From Azospirillum sp. (GTDB taxonomy: Bacteria; Pseudomonadota; Alphaproteobacteria; Azospirillales; Azospirillaceae), in assembly GCA_027486405.1 (NCBI GenBank), contig JAIXPD010000062.1:62001-126000 (forward strand): 64,000 nucleotides of DNA. Direction: 5' to 3'. Shown here piece by piece: positions 8,272-16,869 of the stretch. The notes below the pieces were generated by a model, which was given only the letters and a program-made list of their open reading frames with translations, made no database searches and was not told the DNA's origin. The stretch's first letter is position 1. Every line of letters starts with the position of its first letter. A program made the position numbers and the translations under genes.

Positions 8272-9801
8272 ATGGCTCTCACCCTGTCGCGCCGTCAGCT
8301 TCTGACGGCCACGGCGGCCGTTGGCTGCGCCGCTGTTGTTCCCGCCGCTCCCGCCCGCGCCTTGGCCGCGCCCGATTCCATCGCCCGGCTGGCGGTGGAA
8401 CGCCGCACGCTGGTGGTGAAGGGCAAGCCCGCCACCGTGTTCGGCATTCGCCAACCCAACGGAACCGCCGGTCTTATCCTGGACCCTGGCGCGCGATTCC
8501 GCGTCGATCTCACCAACCGCGCCGGAGAGGACACGGTCATCCACTGGCACGGCCAAACGCCGCCCTATGCGCAGGATGGGGTGGTGGACGCCAACCGTCC
8601 GGCGATTCGCGACGGCGCGTCGGCGTCCTATGATTTCGCCGCGCGGCCCGGAACCCACTGGATGCACTCCCACCATGGTTTGCAGGAGCAGCGCTTGATG
8701 GCCGCGCCGTTGATCGTGCGGACGGAGGAGGACCGCCGCGCCGACGAGCAGGAGATCGTGGTGTTGCTGCACGATTTCTCGTTCCGCGATCCGACGGAGA
8801 TTCTGGCCGGTCTGACCGGCGGCGCGCCGGTGATGGACCATGCGGCGATGGGCCATGGGGCCGCCAAACCCACGCCAACTCCCGATCACGCCGCCATGGG
8901 CCACGGGGCCATGAATGGGGCGATGAACCATGCCGCCATGAATCACGGCGGAACGACGGGTCATTCCGGCCACGCGATGGCGGGGATGGACCTGAACGAC
9001 GTCGATTACGACGCCTATCTCGCGAACGACCGCACGCTCGACGATCCGGAGGTGCATCGGGTGGAGCGCGGCGGCCGGGTGCGGCTGCGCCTCATCAACG
9101 GGGCGACCTCCACCGCGTTCCACATCGATCTCGGGGCGTTGACCGGGCAGGCGATCGCGGTGGATGGGGTGCCGGTCCAACCGGTGACGGGGCGTCGCTT
9201 CGGTCTGGCGATGGGGCAACGGCTCGACCTCCGCCTGTCCATCCCATCGCAGGGTGGGGCCTTCCCCATCCTGGCCCTGCGGGAAGGGGCGGTGGAGCGC
9301 ACCGGGATCATTCTGGCGACCGCCGGGGCGGCGGTGGGCACACTGGCGGACCGGTCCAAGACCGCCACCGGCGCGCTTGATCTGGTGGTCGAACGCGCCC
9401 TGACGCCGCTGGTTCCCTTGGCGGATCGCCGGGCGGACGTGACCGCGCGGTTGCGGTTGACCGGCGGCATGATGCCCTATGTCTGGAGCCTGGACGACCG
9501 CCCGTTCGGATCGCACGAACCGATGCGGGTGACGGCGGGGCAGCGGGTGGTGTTGACCTTCGACAACGCGTCGGGCATGTCGCACCCGATGCACCTGCAC
9601 GGCCATCAGTTCCAGGTGATCGGCATCGACGGGCGGCCCATCGCCGGGGCGGTGCGCGACACCGTGCTGGTCCCCGACCGGGGCAGCGTGACCATCGCCT
9701 TTGACGCCGACAACCCGGGGCGCTGGCCGCTGCACTGCCACAATCTGCTGCACATGGCCACCGGCATGATGACCGAACTGGTCTATGACGGGTACGCCTG
9801 A
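8272..9801 (+). CDS. Tat-exported multicopper oxidase (CopA/CueO type)
   Basis: Periplasmic multicopper oxidase, probably oxidising Cu(I) for copper tolerance. The 509-residue protein begins with a twin-arginine signal (SRRQLLTATAA, then APARALA). All four copper-binding His motifs are present: HWHG (91-94), HWMHSHHG (129-136), HPMHLHGHQF (from 438) and HCHNLLHMATGM (from 488), so both type 1 and trinuclear sites look complete. Between domains 1 and 2, residues about 188-242 form a Met/His-rich insert with repeated MGHG and MNHA units, like the copper-binding segments of CopA/PcoA. The preceding small exported Cys/His protein is probably co-transcribed. There is no CopB or other cop gene nearby. 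Confidence 0.9.
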   Translation: MALTLSRRQLLTATAAVGCAAVVPAAPARALAAPDSIARLAVERRTLVVKGKPATVFGIRQPNGTAGLILDPGARFRVDLTNRAGEDTVIHWHGQTPPYAQDGVVDANRPAIRDGASASYDFAARPGTHWMHSHHGLQEQRLMAAPLIVRTEEDRRADEQEIVVLLHDFSFRDPTEILAGLTGGAPVMDHAAMGHGAAKPTPTPDHAAMGHGAMNGAMNHAAMNHGGTTGHSGHAMAGMDLNDVDYDAYLANDRTLDDPEVHRVERGGRVRLRLINGATSTAFHIDLGALTGQAIAVDGVPVQPVTGRRFGLAMGQRLDLRLSIPSQGGAFPILALREGAVERTGIILATAGAAVGTLADRSKTATGALDLVVERALTPLVPLADRRADVTARLRLTGGMMPYVWSLDDRPFGSHEPMRVTAGQRVVLTFDNASGMSHPMHLHGHQFQVIGIDGRPIAGAVRDTVLVPDRGSVTIAFDADNPGRWPLHCHNLLHMATGMMTELVYDGYA

Positions 9802-9824
9802 GCGGCGGTTTTGCCGGGACGCGT

Positions 9825-10040
9825 TCAGTAATGGGGTGGGGGTCGGTCGTCCTGCGGCGAACGGCCCCCGCCGAACTCCACCTCCGCCATCTGTTCGCGC
9901 AGGCGGCGCAGTTGGGCGGTCAGCCGGTCGATGGTGCGGCCCTGCTCGAACAGGACCTGGGACATCTCCTCCGCCATCTTTTCGTGATGGGCGAGGCGGC
10001 TTTCCAGATCGGTCAGGCGCTGGTCAAGGGCGGTGTCCAT
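9825..10040 (-). CDS. slyX: SlyX family protein
   Basis: A 71-residue coiled-coil protein starting at the ATG complementary to 10038-10040. The heptad-rich middle (LDQRLTDLESRLAHHEK...) and the C-terminal DDRPPPHY signature are diagnostic for SlyX. The upstream extension of the open frame runs into the intergenic region and is not used. It lies just downstream of mntH on the same strand, 129 bases after the mntH stop. The function of the family is unknown. Confidence 0.9.
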   Translation of the reverse strand: MDTALDQRLTDLESRLAHHEKMAEEMSQVLFEQGRTIDRLTAQLRRLREQMAEVEFGGGRSPQDDRPPPHY

Positions 10041-10134
10041 GGCGGCGCTCCGGTTCGCAAGGGTTAACGGGTGGGCGGCAACATGGACCATTCCGCCCGC
10101 GCCGTCACCCCCCTGCGGGGTGGAGACAGACCGC

Positions 10135-10182
10135 CAATCACGACGCCAGTCAATCACGACGCCAGTCAATCACGACGCCAGG
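10135..10182. repeat. Three tandem 16-bp repeats spanning the mntH stop codon
   Basis: Units at 10135-10150, 10151-10166 and 10167-10182 share the sequence CAATCACGACGCCAGT, differing only in the last base of the third. The mntH stop (10170-10172) is inside one unit. Because 16 is not a multiple of three, the TGA carried by each unit closes all three minus-strand frames in turn. Confidence 0.9.
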
Positions 10183-11444
10183 GCGGTGGTTCCGGCCATC
10201 CAGCCCGACAGACCGGTCAGCGCCAGGGCCAGCACGCTGGCAAAGCGCAGGGCCAGCGGCCCCAGGGCCAAGCCACCCATCAGCCGTTGGTCGCGCAGCA
10301 ACAGCAGCATCGGCAGCAGGATGAAGGGCAGGGTCAGCGCCAACACCACCTGACTCAGCACCAGCAAGCCGTCGGCGGCCTCGTCGCCCGCACCGCTCAG
10401 GATCGCCAGGGCGGGGATCAGCGCGGCGCTGCGGGTGATGGCGGCGCGGACCAGCGGCGGCAGGCGGATGTCCAGAAAGCCTTCGGTCACGATCTGCCCG
10501 GCCATGGTTCCGGTGGTGGTGGAGCTTTGCCCGGCGGCCAGCAGGGCCACGGCGAAGATCAACGCCGCCCCGCCGCCGATGCTGGTGGACAGCAGCGCGT
10601 GGGCGTCCTCGATCCCTGGCGCGGGGCCGGTGGCGGCCACGCCTTGGAAGGCGACGGCGGCCACCGCCAGAATCGCGCCGTTGACCAGACCGGCCAGCGC
10701 CAGCGCGGCGGTCAGGTCGATGGTCAACCAGCGCGCCATCGTCCGCCGGTCTTGCTCCGGCGTGTCGGCCAGACGGGCGCGGACCAGTCCCGAATGCAGG
10801 AACAGATTGTGCGGCATCACCGTCGCCCCGACGATCCCCAGCGACAGATACAGCATCTCGGGATCGCGGGCCATCTCCAGGCTGGGGACCAACCCGGCCA
10901 GCAGCGCGCCCGCGTCCGGCTTGGCGATCAGCAATTCCCAGCTGAAACACGCCACCACCACCAGCATCAGCGCGCCGACCACCAGTTCCGGCGCGCGACC
11001 CCGCGCCCCCGGCAGGGCCAGAATGCCGAAGGTCGCGGCGGCGGCGACGATCACCCCGGCCAGCATCGGCACGCCGAACAGCAGCTTCAGCGCGATGGCG
11101 CTGCCCAGCAATTCGGCCAGATCGGTGGCGATCATCGCCAGTTCCGACACCGCCCAGATCGTCATCGCCACCGGGCGGGGAAAGCGGTTGCGGATCAGCC
11201 GGGCCAAATCCTGGCCGCTGGCCAGCGTCAGGCGGACGATCAGCGTTTGCAGGAAGATGCCCGCCAGACTGGCCATCAGCACGGCGGCCAGCAACGCAAA
11301 GCCAAAGCGCGATCCGGCGGCGATGTCGGTGGCCCAGTTGCCCGGATCCATGTAGCCGACGGCGACGACGAACCCCGGCCCCAGCATGGTCAGAAACCGG
11401 CGGGCGGCGACGGGGCGCTCTGCGGTGGGGATGGCTGCGGTCAC
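10170..11444 (-). CDS. mntH: Nramp-family divalent metal (Mn2+/Fe2+) transporter
   Basis: Proton-coupled manganese/iron importer of the inner membrane. The 424-residue protein has about eleven hydrophobic helices. The helix-1 metal-binding motif YMDPGNWATD and the helix-6 motif MPHNLFLHSG are intact. I prefer GTG at 11444 as start because AGGAG lies ten bases upstream. A GTG at 11453 is only one base from that site. The last codons lie in a 16-bp tandem repeat. A Fur-like palindrome sits about 155 bases upstream, consistent with metal-dependent repression. The gene follows guaA on the same strand but is separated from it by an intrinsic terminator. Confidence 0.93.
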   Translation of the reverse strand: MTAAIPTAERPVAARRFLTMLGPGFVVAVGYMDPGNWATDIAAGSRFGFALLAAVLMASLAGIFLQTLIVRLTLASGQDLARLIRNRFPRPVAMTIWAVSELAMIATDLAELLGSAIALKLLFGVPMLAGVIVAAAATFGILALPGARGRAPELVVGALMLVVVACFSWELLIAKPDAGALLAGLVPSLEMARDPEMLYLSLGIVGATVMPHNLFLHSGLVRARLADTPEQDRRTMARWLTIDLTAALALAGLVNGAILAVAAVAFQGVAATGPAPGIEDAHALLSTSIGGGAALIFAVALLAAGQSSTTTGTMAGQIVTEGFLDIRLPPLVRAAITRSAALIPALAILSGAGDEAADGLLVLSQVVLALTLPFILLPMLLLLRDQRLMGGLALGPLALRFASVLALALTGLSGWMAGTTALAS

Positions 11445-11599
11445 GCCGGACACTCCTGAACCTGTGGCTTTGCACTTTCGTGACCCTGAACCGTTTTGGC
11501 GACGCCACGGGACACGCGATGATCCGATCCTGCGGCTGCCTTGGCCTGCGGTCCAATCTCTTGTTTCTACCGATTCGATAGGTTTGATCTATTCATAAG

Positions 11600-11614
11600 T
11601 GAGAATAACTCTCA
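11600..11614. promoter_or_regulatory. Fur-family box candidate upstream of mntH
   Basis: TGAGAATAACTCTCA is a near-perfect 7-1-7 inverted repeat with one arm mismatch. It matches 11 of 14 defined positions of the classical Fur core TGATAATnATTATCA. In alphaproteobacteria the manganese-sensing Fur homologue Mur often controls mntH, so either Fur or Mur could bind. Confidence 0.55.
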
Positions 11615-11668
11615 ATATCATAAATGAGCGTGTCACGCCAGAACGCTGCAAGGGGGCACGGTGCGGGC

Positions 11669-11707
11669 AAAGAAAAACCGCCAGAAACCCTTGGGCGTCT
11701 GGCGGTT
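11669..11707 (-). terminator. Intrinsic terminator of guaA
   Basis: Ten-pair perfect stem AACCGCCAGA/TCTGGCGGTT (11676-11685 with 11698-11707). On the minus strand it is followed by a T-rich tract (complement of 11669-11677). It lies 55 bases after the guaA stop. Confidence 0.85.
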
Positions 11708-11761
11708 GTGTCACGCGGTCAGCGGTGATTTGAGCGGCGGCTCAGCAGCCCGGCAAACCGA

Positions 11762-13345
11762 TCATTCCCACTCAATCGTGCCCGGCGGCTTCGACGTGAT
11801 GTCGTAGACCACCCGGTTGACGCCGCGCACCTCGTTGACGATGCGGTTGGAGACGCGGGCGAGGAATTCGTGCGGGAAGTGATACCAATCGGCGGTCATG
11901 CCGTCGGTCGACGTCACCGCGCGCAGGGCCAGCACATGGTCATAGGTGCGGCCATCGCCCATCACGCCGACGGTGCGCACCGGCAGAAGCACGGCGAAGG
12001 CCTGCCAAATGGCGTCGTACAGGCCGGCGTTGCGGATCTCCTCCAGATAGACCGTGTCGGCCTTGCGCAGGATGTCCAGCTTTTCCGGGGTGATCTCGCC
12101 GGGGATGCGGATCGCCAGACCGGGGCCGGGGAAGGGGTGGCGGCCGATGAAGGATTGCGGCAGGCCCAATTCACGGCCCAGCGCCCGCACCTCGTCCTTG
12201 AACAGCTCGCGCAGCGGCTCGACCAGCTTCAGCTTCATGCGGTCGGGCAGGCCGCCGACGTTGTGGTGCGACTTGATCGTGACCGACGGCCCGCCGGTGA
12301 AGGAGACGCTTTCGATCACGTCCGGGTACAGCGTGCCTTGGGCCAGGAACTCCGCCCCGCCGATCTTGTGGCTTTCCTCATCGAAGACGTCGATGAACAG
12401 GCCGCCGATGATCTTGCGTTTCTGCTCGGGGTCGGTGACGCCCGTCAGCTTGCCCAGGAACAGGTCCGACGCGTTGCGGTGGATCAGCGGGATGTTGTAA
12501 TGGTCGCGGAACAGGGTCACGACCTCGTCGGCCTCACCGGCGCGCATCAGCCCGGTGTCGACGAAGATGCAGGTCAGTTGATCGCCGATGGCCTCGTGGA
12601 TCAGCACCGCCGCGACCGACGAATCGACGCCGCCCGACAGGCCGCAAATCACCTTGCCGCTGCCGACCTGGGCGCGGATCTTGGCGATCGCCTGCTGTTT
12701 GAAGGCGGCCATCGTCCAATCGCCCTTCAGACCGGCGACGCCGTGGACGAAATTGGCCAGAAGCTGCGCCCCGTGCGGGGTGTGGACGACCTCCGGGTGG
12801 AACTGCACGCCGTACAGACGGCGCACATCGTCGGCAATGGCGGCATAGGGCGCGCCGTCGCTGACCGCGACCACACGGAAACCGGGCGGGATGGCGGTGA
12901 CGCGGTCGCCGTGGCTCATCCACACCTGTTCGCGCGACCCCACCGCCCACAGCCCGTCGAACAGGGCGCAAGAGCCGGTGATTTCGATGAAGGCGCGCCC
13001 GAACTCACGATGGTCGGACCCGGTGACGCCGCCGCCCAGTTGCTCACACATGGTCTGCTGGCCATAGCAGATGCCGAGCACCGGCACGCCGAGATCAAAC
13101 ACGATCTGGGGCGCTGAGGGGGCGTTCTCGTCGGTCACGGACGCCGGGCTGCCGGACAGGATCACCGCCTTGGGCGCGTAGGCGGCGATGGCCTCCGCGC
13201 TCATGCTGAAGGGGTGGATCTCGCAATAGACGCCGGTCTCGCGCACACGGCGCGCGATCAACTGCGTCACCTGCGATCCGAAATCGAGGATGAGAACGCG
13301 CTCGTTGGACAGGACGGCGCTGGACGAAGAGGCTGCGGAGGACAT
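11762..13345 (-). CDS. guaA: GMP synthase (glutamine-hydrolysing)
   Basis: Converts XMP to GMP using glutamine and ATP in the cytosol. The 527-residue protein starts at ATG 13345, with AGGA seven bases upstream. A TTG-started extension to 13372 is less likely. The N-terminal class I glutamine amidotransferase domain has the nucleophile in GICYGQQTM (Cys93). The ATP pyrophosphatase domain has the P-loop [10 protein letters not shown]. The C-terminal dimerisation domain ends in the family-typical [10 protein letters not shown] short Ser/Ala-rich leader of about 14 residues precedes the conserved core. Its own terminator follows. Confidence 0.97.
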   Translation of the reverse strand: MSSAASSSSAVLSNERVLILDFGSQVTQLIARRVRETGVYCEIHPFSMSAEAIAAYAPKAVILSGSPASVTDENAPSAPQIVFDLGVPVLGICYGQQTMCEQLGGGVTGSDHREFGRAFIEITGSCALFDGLWAVGSREQVWMSHGDRVTAIPPGFRVVAVSDGAPYAAIADDVRRLYGVQFHPEVVHTPHGAQLLANFVHGVAGLKGDWTMAAFKQQAIAKIRAQVGSGKVICGLSGGVDSSVAAVLIHEAIGDQLTCIFVDTGLMRAGEADEVVTLFRDHYNIPLIHRNASDLFLGKLTGVTDPEQKRKIIGGLFIDVFDEESHKIGGAEFLAQGTLYPDVIESVSFTGGPSVTIKSHHNVGGLPDRMKLKLVEPLRELFKDEVRALGRELGLPQSFIGRHPFPGPGLAIRIPGEITPEKLDILRKADTVYLEEIRNAGLYDAIWQAFAVLLPVRTVGVMGDGRTYDHVLALRAVTSTDGMTADWYHFPHEFLARVSNRIVNEVRGVNRVVYDITSKPPGTIEWE

Positions 13346-13381
13346 CGACGAATCCTGATGCGGGGGACTCAAGGCCCGTCT

Positions 13382-13969
13382 TTACCGCACCTGCGGCCCG
13401 GTCGACAAGCGCGCAAGCGGAACCAGATCGCGCCAACCATAGGCAACCTCCCGCAAGTCGCTGCCGGCGAAGCGGATCGGGCGTTCGGCCACGCGGGTTC
13501 CGCCCATCCGTTCGTAGAACCAGCAGGCCGGGTTGTCGGCCAGACACCACAGCGCGGCGGATTGCACGGCGTCGGCCAGCAGCCGGTCGGCGATGGACGC
13601 CATCATCCGCCGCCCGATGCCCAGCCCCTTGGCGTCGTCCAAAAGATAGAGCGTGTGGATCTCCCCGGCGTAGCGGTCCATCGCCGTCCGGTGCGCCCCG
13701 AAGGAGGCGACGCCGACGATCCCGCCGGGCTGGCGGTCGGGCGACAGGCGGCCGCTGCGGTCCACCGCCACGATGGTCCCGATGCCCGGCCCCTGGGTTT
13801 CGATGACCGTGCGCCAGCGCCGCACGGTGGCGGCCTCTGACAGATTGACCAGAACCGACGCCGGAATCAGACCGGGGTAGGTGGATCGCCAGCTTTGCAT
13901 CCACACCCGTGCGATGCCCGGCGCGTCGGCAACCGTGGCGTCGCGGATAGTGACCGTCGTTTGCGTCAT
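13382..13969 (-). CDS. GNAT-family N-acetyltransferase
   Basis: A 195-residue acetyltransferase from the ATG complementary to 13967-13969, with a GA-rich site upstream. The longer open frame to 14107 has no conserved content. The acetyl-CoA-binding core is visible as the segment GLGIGRRMM preceded by IHTLYLLDD. The later residues NPACWFYERMGG are typical of GNAT strand 5/helix 4. The substrate cannot be deduced. It lies 36 bases upstream of guaA on the same strand and could be co-transcribed with it. Confidence 0.85.
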   Translation of the reverse strand: MTQTTVTIRDATVADAPGIARVWMQSWRSTYPGLIPASVLVNLSEAATVRRWRTVIETQGPGIGTIVAVDRSGRLSPDRQPGGIVGVASFGAHRTAMDRYAGEIHTLYLLDDAKGLGIGRRMMASIADRLLADAVQSAALWCLADNPACWFYERMGGTRVAERPIRFAGSDLREVAYGWRDLVPLARLSTGPQVR

Positions 13970-14211
13970 CGACCGCCCTCCGTCCCATCGGGATGGCGTT
14001 GCATCCCCACTCGACAGAAGAACAGTTTGGAACGATGCGCGGCGTTGTCCAGACCAAAAGCGGTGCAGGGGCGATGTTCGGTGATGGTTGTTTTGGCGGC
14101 GCAACACGGGTACACAGCCACGTCAGGCCATCGGGACCGGTACGGGTTCCCACGGGGCCTGTTCCCGTTCGGCCCGGCGGACGCGCCGGGTGGCCACGGA
14201 GGCCGGATTTC

Positions 14212-15306
14212 ATGCACTCGTCGCCCACCCTGTCCCGCTACATCGGCCGCCAGTTCGTTCTGTGGTTCTGTCTGCTGATGGTGATCCTGCTGTCGATCGT
14301 GCTGCTGCTCGACATCATCGAGCTGCTGCGCCGGGCGGGGACCAAGCCCCACGTCACCTTCGGGCTGGTGGTGGAGATGGCCTTTCTGAAGCTGCCGGGC
14401 ATCGGCCAGCAGATCTTCCCCTTCGTCATCCTGTTCGCGGGCATGTTCACCTTCTGGCGGCTGACGCGCAGCGCCGAACTGGTGGTGGCCCGGGCGGTGG
14501 GGGTGTCGGCCTGGCAATTCCTGATGCCGGTTCTGCTGGCGGCGGCGGCCATCGGCGTCGTCAAGGTGACGCTGATCAACCCGGTCGGCGCGGTGTTCAT
14601 CGCCAAATACGACCAGCTTCAGGATCGTTACCTGAAGATGAAGTCCAGCTCGATGAACATTTCACGCGGCGGCCTGTGGCTGCGGCAGAAGAACGACGCG
14701 GAGCAATTGTTCATTCACGCCGATGTCGTCAATCCGGTGAATTTCGAACTGACCAACGTGATCGTGTTCCTGTTCGATGAGGAGCAGAATTACCGGGGCC
14801 GGTTGGACGCGGCGGGGGCCAATCTGAAGGATCGCCGCTGGGTGTTGCGCGATGTGGTGATCAGCCGTCCCAAAAAGGATCCAGAGAAGCAGGAATCCTA
14901 CACCATCACGACCGAGTTGGATCCGGCGACCATCGAAGAGAGCTTCGCCGCGCCGGAAACGATTTCCTTCTGGGATTTGCCGCGCTTCATCCAGACGTTG
15001 GAATCCACCGGCTTTCCGGCGGTGCGGCACCGGCTGCATTACCAATCCCTGCTGTCCCAACCCTTCCTGTATCTGGCCATGGTCCTGTTCGCCGCCGCCT
15101 TTTCCCTGCGGATGCCGCGCAAGGGCGGGACGATGACGATGGTGACGGGAGGCGTGCTGACCGGGTTCGTGCTGTTCGTCATGACCGACATCGTCCGCAC
15201 CTTTGGCATGTCGGAAACCATCCCGGTCTTTGCCGCCGCCTGGAGTCCGGCGGGAGTCAGCCTGCTGTTGGGCACGGCGATCCTGCTGCATCTGGAGGAT
15301 GGTTGA
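14212..15306 (+). CDS. lptG: LPS export ABC transporter permease LptG
   Basis: Inner-membrane permease of the LptB2FG complex, which extracts lipopolysaccharide and passes it to LptC/LptA. It has 364 residues from ATG 14212, with GGAGG about nine bases upstream. The YjgP/YjgQ layout is clear: membrane helices near residues 16-37, 62-83 and 100-120, a large periplasmic beta-jellyroll region, then three C-terminal helices. The N-terminal LSRYIGRQF is characteristic. surA follows after 105 bases, with pdxA overlapping surA. In many alphaproteobacteria lptF precedes and lptD follows lptG, but neither is here. Confidence 0.92.
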   Translation: MHSSPTLSRYIGRQFVLWFCLLMVILLSIVLLLDIIELLRRAGTKPHVTFGLVVEMAFLKLPGIGQQIFPFVILFAGMFTFWRLTRSAELVVARAVGVSAWQFLMPVLLAAAAIGVVKVTLINPVGAVFIAKYDQLQDRYLKMKSSSMNISRGGLWLRQKNDAEQLFIHADVVNPVNFELTNVIVFLFDEEQNYRGRLDAAGANLKDRRWVLRDVVISRPKKDPEKQESYTITTELDPATIEESFAAPETISFWDLPRFIQTLESTGFPAVRHRLHYQSLLSQPFLYLAMVLFAAAFSLRMPRKGGTMTMVTGGVLTGFVLFVMTDIVRTFGMSETIPVFAAAWSPAGVSLLLGTAILLHLEDG

Positions 15307-15411
15307 GGCGGGTTGCCGCATCACGGCCCGGTTGGCCGGGTCGGATTCCGTTTGCATGACCCCCAACGCCCACCGTATGAACGGGCGTTCTGTTTTGGGA
15401 GCTGGAGCACC

Positions 15412-16869
15412 ATGCCGAGTTTGCGTTCCGTCCGGTCGGCCCTTGCCGTGGCAACCGCCTGCGTCGCCCTGGCCCTTCCCGCCACGGCGCAGACCTCCAA
15501 GGCGACCGCCGCTGCGGGCAAACCGCAAGGCGGCAGCGCCTCCACCAGCAGCGAGCGCATCGCCGCCGTGGTGAACGAGGAGGTGATCTCCGTCTCCGAC
15601 GTCGGTGCCCGCGTCCGTCTGGCCTTGCTCAACGCCGGTGGGCAGGACAGCCAGGAGACCCGCCAGCGTCTGGCCCCCCAGGTGGTGCGGCAGCTCATCG
15701 ACGAGCGCTTGCAGCTTCAGGAGGCCAAAAAGACCGGCGTGTCGGTCAGCCAGCAGGAAATCGACGAGGCGATCAAGCGGATCGCCGAGCAGAACCGCAT
15801 GGGCCGGTCGCAACTCGATGGCCTGCTGAAAAGCCACGGCATCCCCCAATCGGCCCTGACCGAGCAGGTGCGCGCCCTTCTGGCCTGGCAAAAGGTGATG
15901 CAGCGCCGCATCCGTCAGGAAATCGCCATCAGCGACGATGAAATCGACGCCGCGACCCAGCGCATCAAGGCCAACATCGGCAAGCCCGAATATCTGCTGG
16001 CCGAAATCTTCCTCGCGGTCGACAGCCCCGACCAGGACGATGAGGTGCGCCGCAACGCCGACCGTCTGGTCGACGCGATCCGTCGGGGCGGCAACTTCCC
16101 GGCGCTGGCCCGCCAATTCTCGCAATCCGCTGGCGCGGCGGCGGGTGGCGACATGGGGTGGGTGCGCACCGGCGAATCCTCCGCCGAAATCGACAAGGCC
16201 CTGTCGGGCATGCGTCCGGGCCAGCTCTCCGCCCCGATTCGCACCGCCACCGGCTATCACATTCTGCTGGTGCGCGGCCAACGCGCCTTCGGCAGCGCGG
16301 GAGGCGAGGAGATGCCCGCCCCGCGCCCGGCCGCGCCGCGCCCGCAGGCGCGCCCCGATCTGGCCAAGGCCACGGTCAACATGAAGCAGATCGTGATCCC
16401 CATCGAATCGAAAGAGGCGATGAAGAGCGTCAAGGATCAGGCCGAGGCGCTGCGCAAGTCGATCAAGAGCTGCGGTGATTTCGACGCCAAGGCCAAGGCG
16501 GGTGGTGTCCCGGAATCGGGCGACATGGGCACGCTGAAGGTCAAGGATTTGCCGCCGGGGCTGCAACAACTCGCCGTCGGCATCCCGCTGGGCCAACCCA
16601 GCCCGGTGCTGATGAGCCAGGCCGCCGCCGTGATCCTGATCGTTTGCAAGCGCGACGTGCCGATGATCCAGCCGCCGCCGCAAGCCGAGCCGCAACCCGT
16701 CGCCGCGCCGCCCCCGCCGCCGCCATCGTCGAAGGACGCGAAGATGCCGAGCCGCGAGGAGATCGAACATGATCTGGTCGGCGAACGCGCCGATCTGCTG
16801 GCCCGCCGCTACCTGCGCGACCTGCGCCGGTCGGCCTTCATCGAGGTGCGCAGCGAGGCGCGGAGCTGA
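15412..16869 (+). CDS. surA: Periplasmic chaperone and peptidyl-prolyl isomerase SurA
   Basis: Chaperone that escorts outer-membrane proteins across the periplasm. The 485-residue protein starts at ATG 15412 with GGAG upstream and a Sec signal peptide ending near ATAQ. The N-terminal SurA chaperone domain begins around ERIAAVVNEEVIS. A well-conserved parvulin domain follows (GKPEYLLAEIF to YHILLVRGQR, residues about 180-290), then a second, more degenerate one. A proline run of about seven residues (near residue 433) links to a C-terminal helix. The usual substrate LptD is not encoded next to it. Its stop overlaps the pdxA start by one base (TGATG), implying translational coupling. Confidence 0.93.
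   Translation: MPSLRSVRSALAVATACVALALPATAQTSKATAAAGKPQGGSASTSSERIAAVVNEEVISVSDVGARVRLALLNAGGQDSQETRQRLAPQVVRQLIDERLQLQEAKKTGVSVSQQEIDEAIKRIAEQNRMGRSQLDGLLKSHGIPQSALTEQVRALLAWQKVMQRRIRQEIAISDDEIDAATQRIKANIGKPEYLLAEIFLAVDSPDQDDEVRRNADRLVDAIRRGGNFPALARQFSQSAGAAAGGDMGWVRTGESSAEIDKALSGMRPGQLSAPIRTATGYHILLVRGQRAFGSAGGEEMPAPRPAAPRPQARPDLAKATVNMKQIVIPIESKEAMKSVKDQAEALRKSIKSCGDFDAKAKAGGVPESGDMGTLKVKDLPPGLQQLAVGIPLGQPSPVLMSQAAAVILIVCKRDVPMIQPPPQAEPQPVAAPPPPPPSSKDAKMPSREEIEHDLVGERADLLARRYLRDLRRSAFIEVRSEARS

Larger units (their letters stand above)
11445..11761. other. Intergenic region between guaA and mntH
   Basis: This 317-base gap holds the guaA terminator and an AT-rich stretch (about 11560-11625) with the Fur-like palindrome. 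The AT-rich part is the best place for the mntH promoter, which would give a leader of more than 100 bases. No coding sequence is supported. Confidence 0.6.

Noticed and set aside
10106..10122. CACCCC/GGGGTG hairpin as mntH terminator
   Set aside because: Six-pair stem without a T-tract. Too weak to call.
10135..10182. Tandem 16-bp repeats as a CRISPR array
   Set aside because: Units abut without spacers, and no cas genes are present. The same applies to the 15-bp repeats at 36139-36213.
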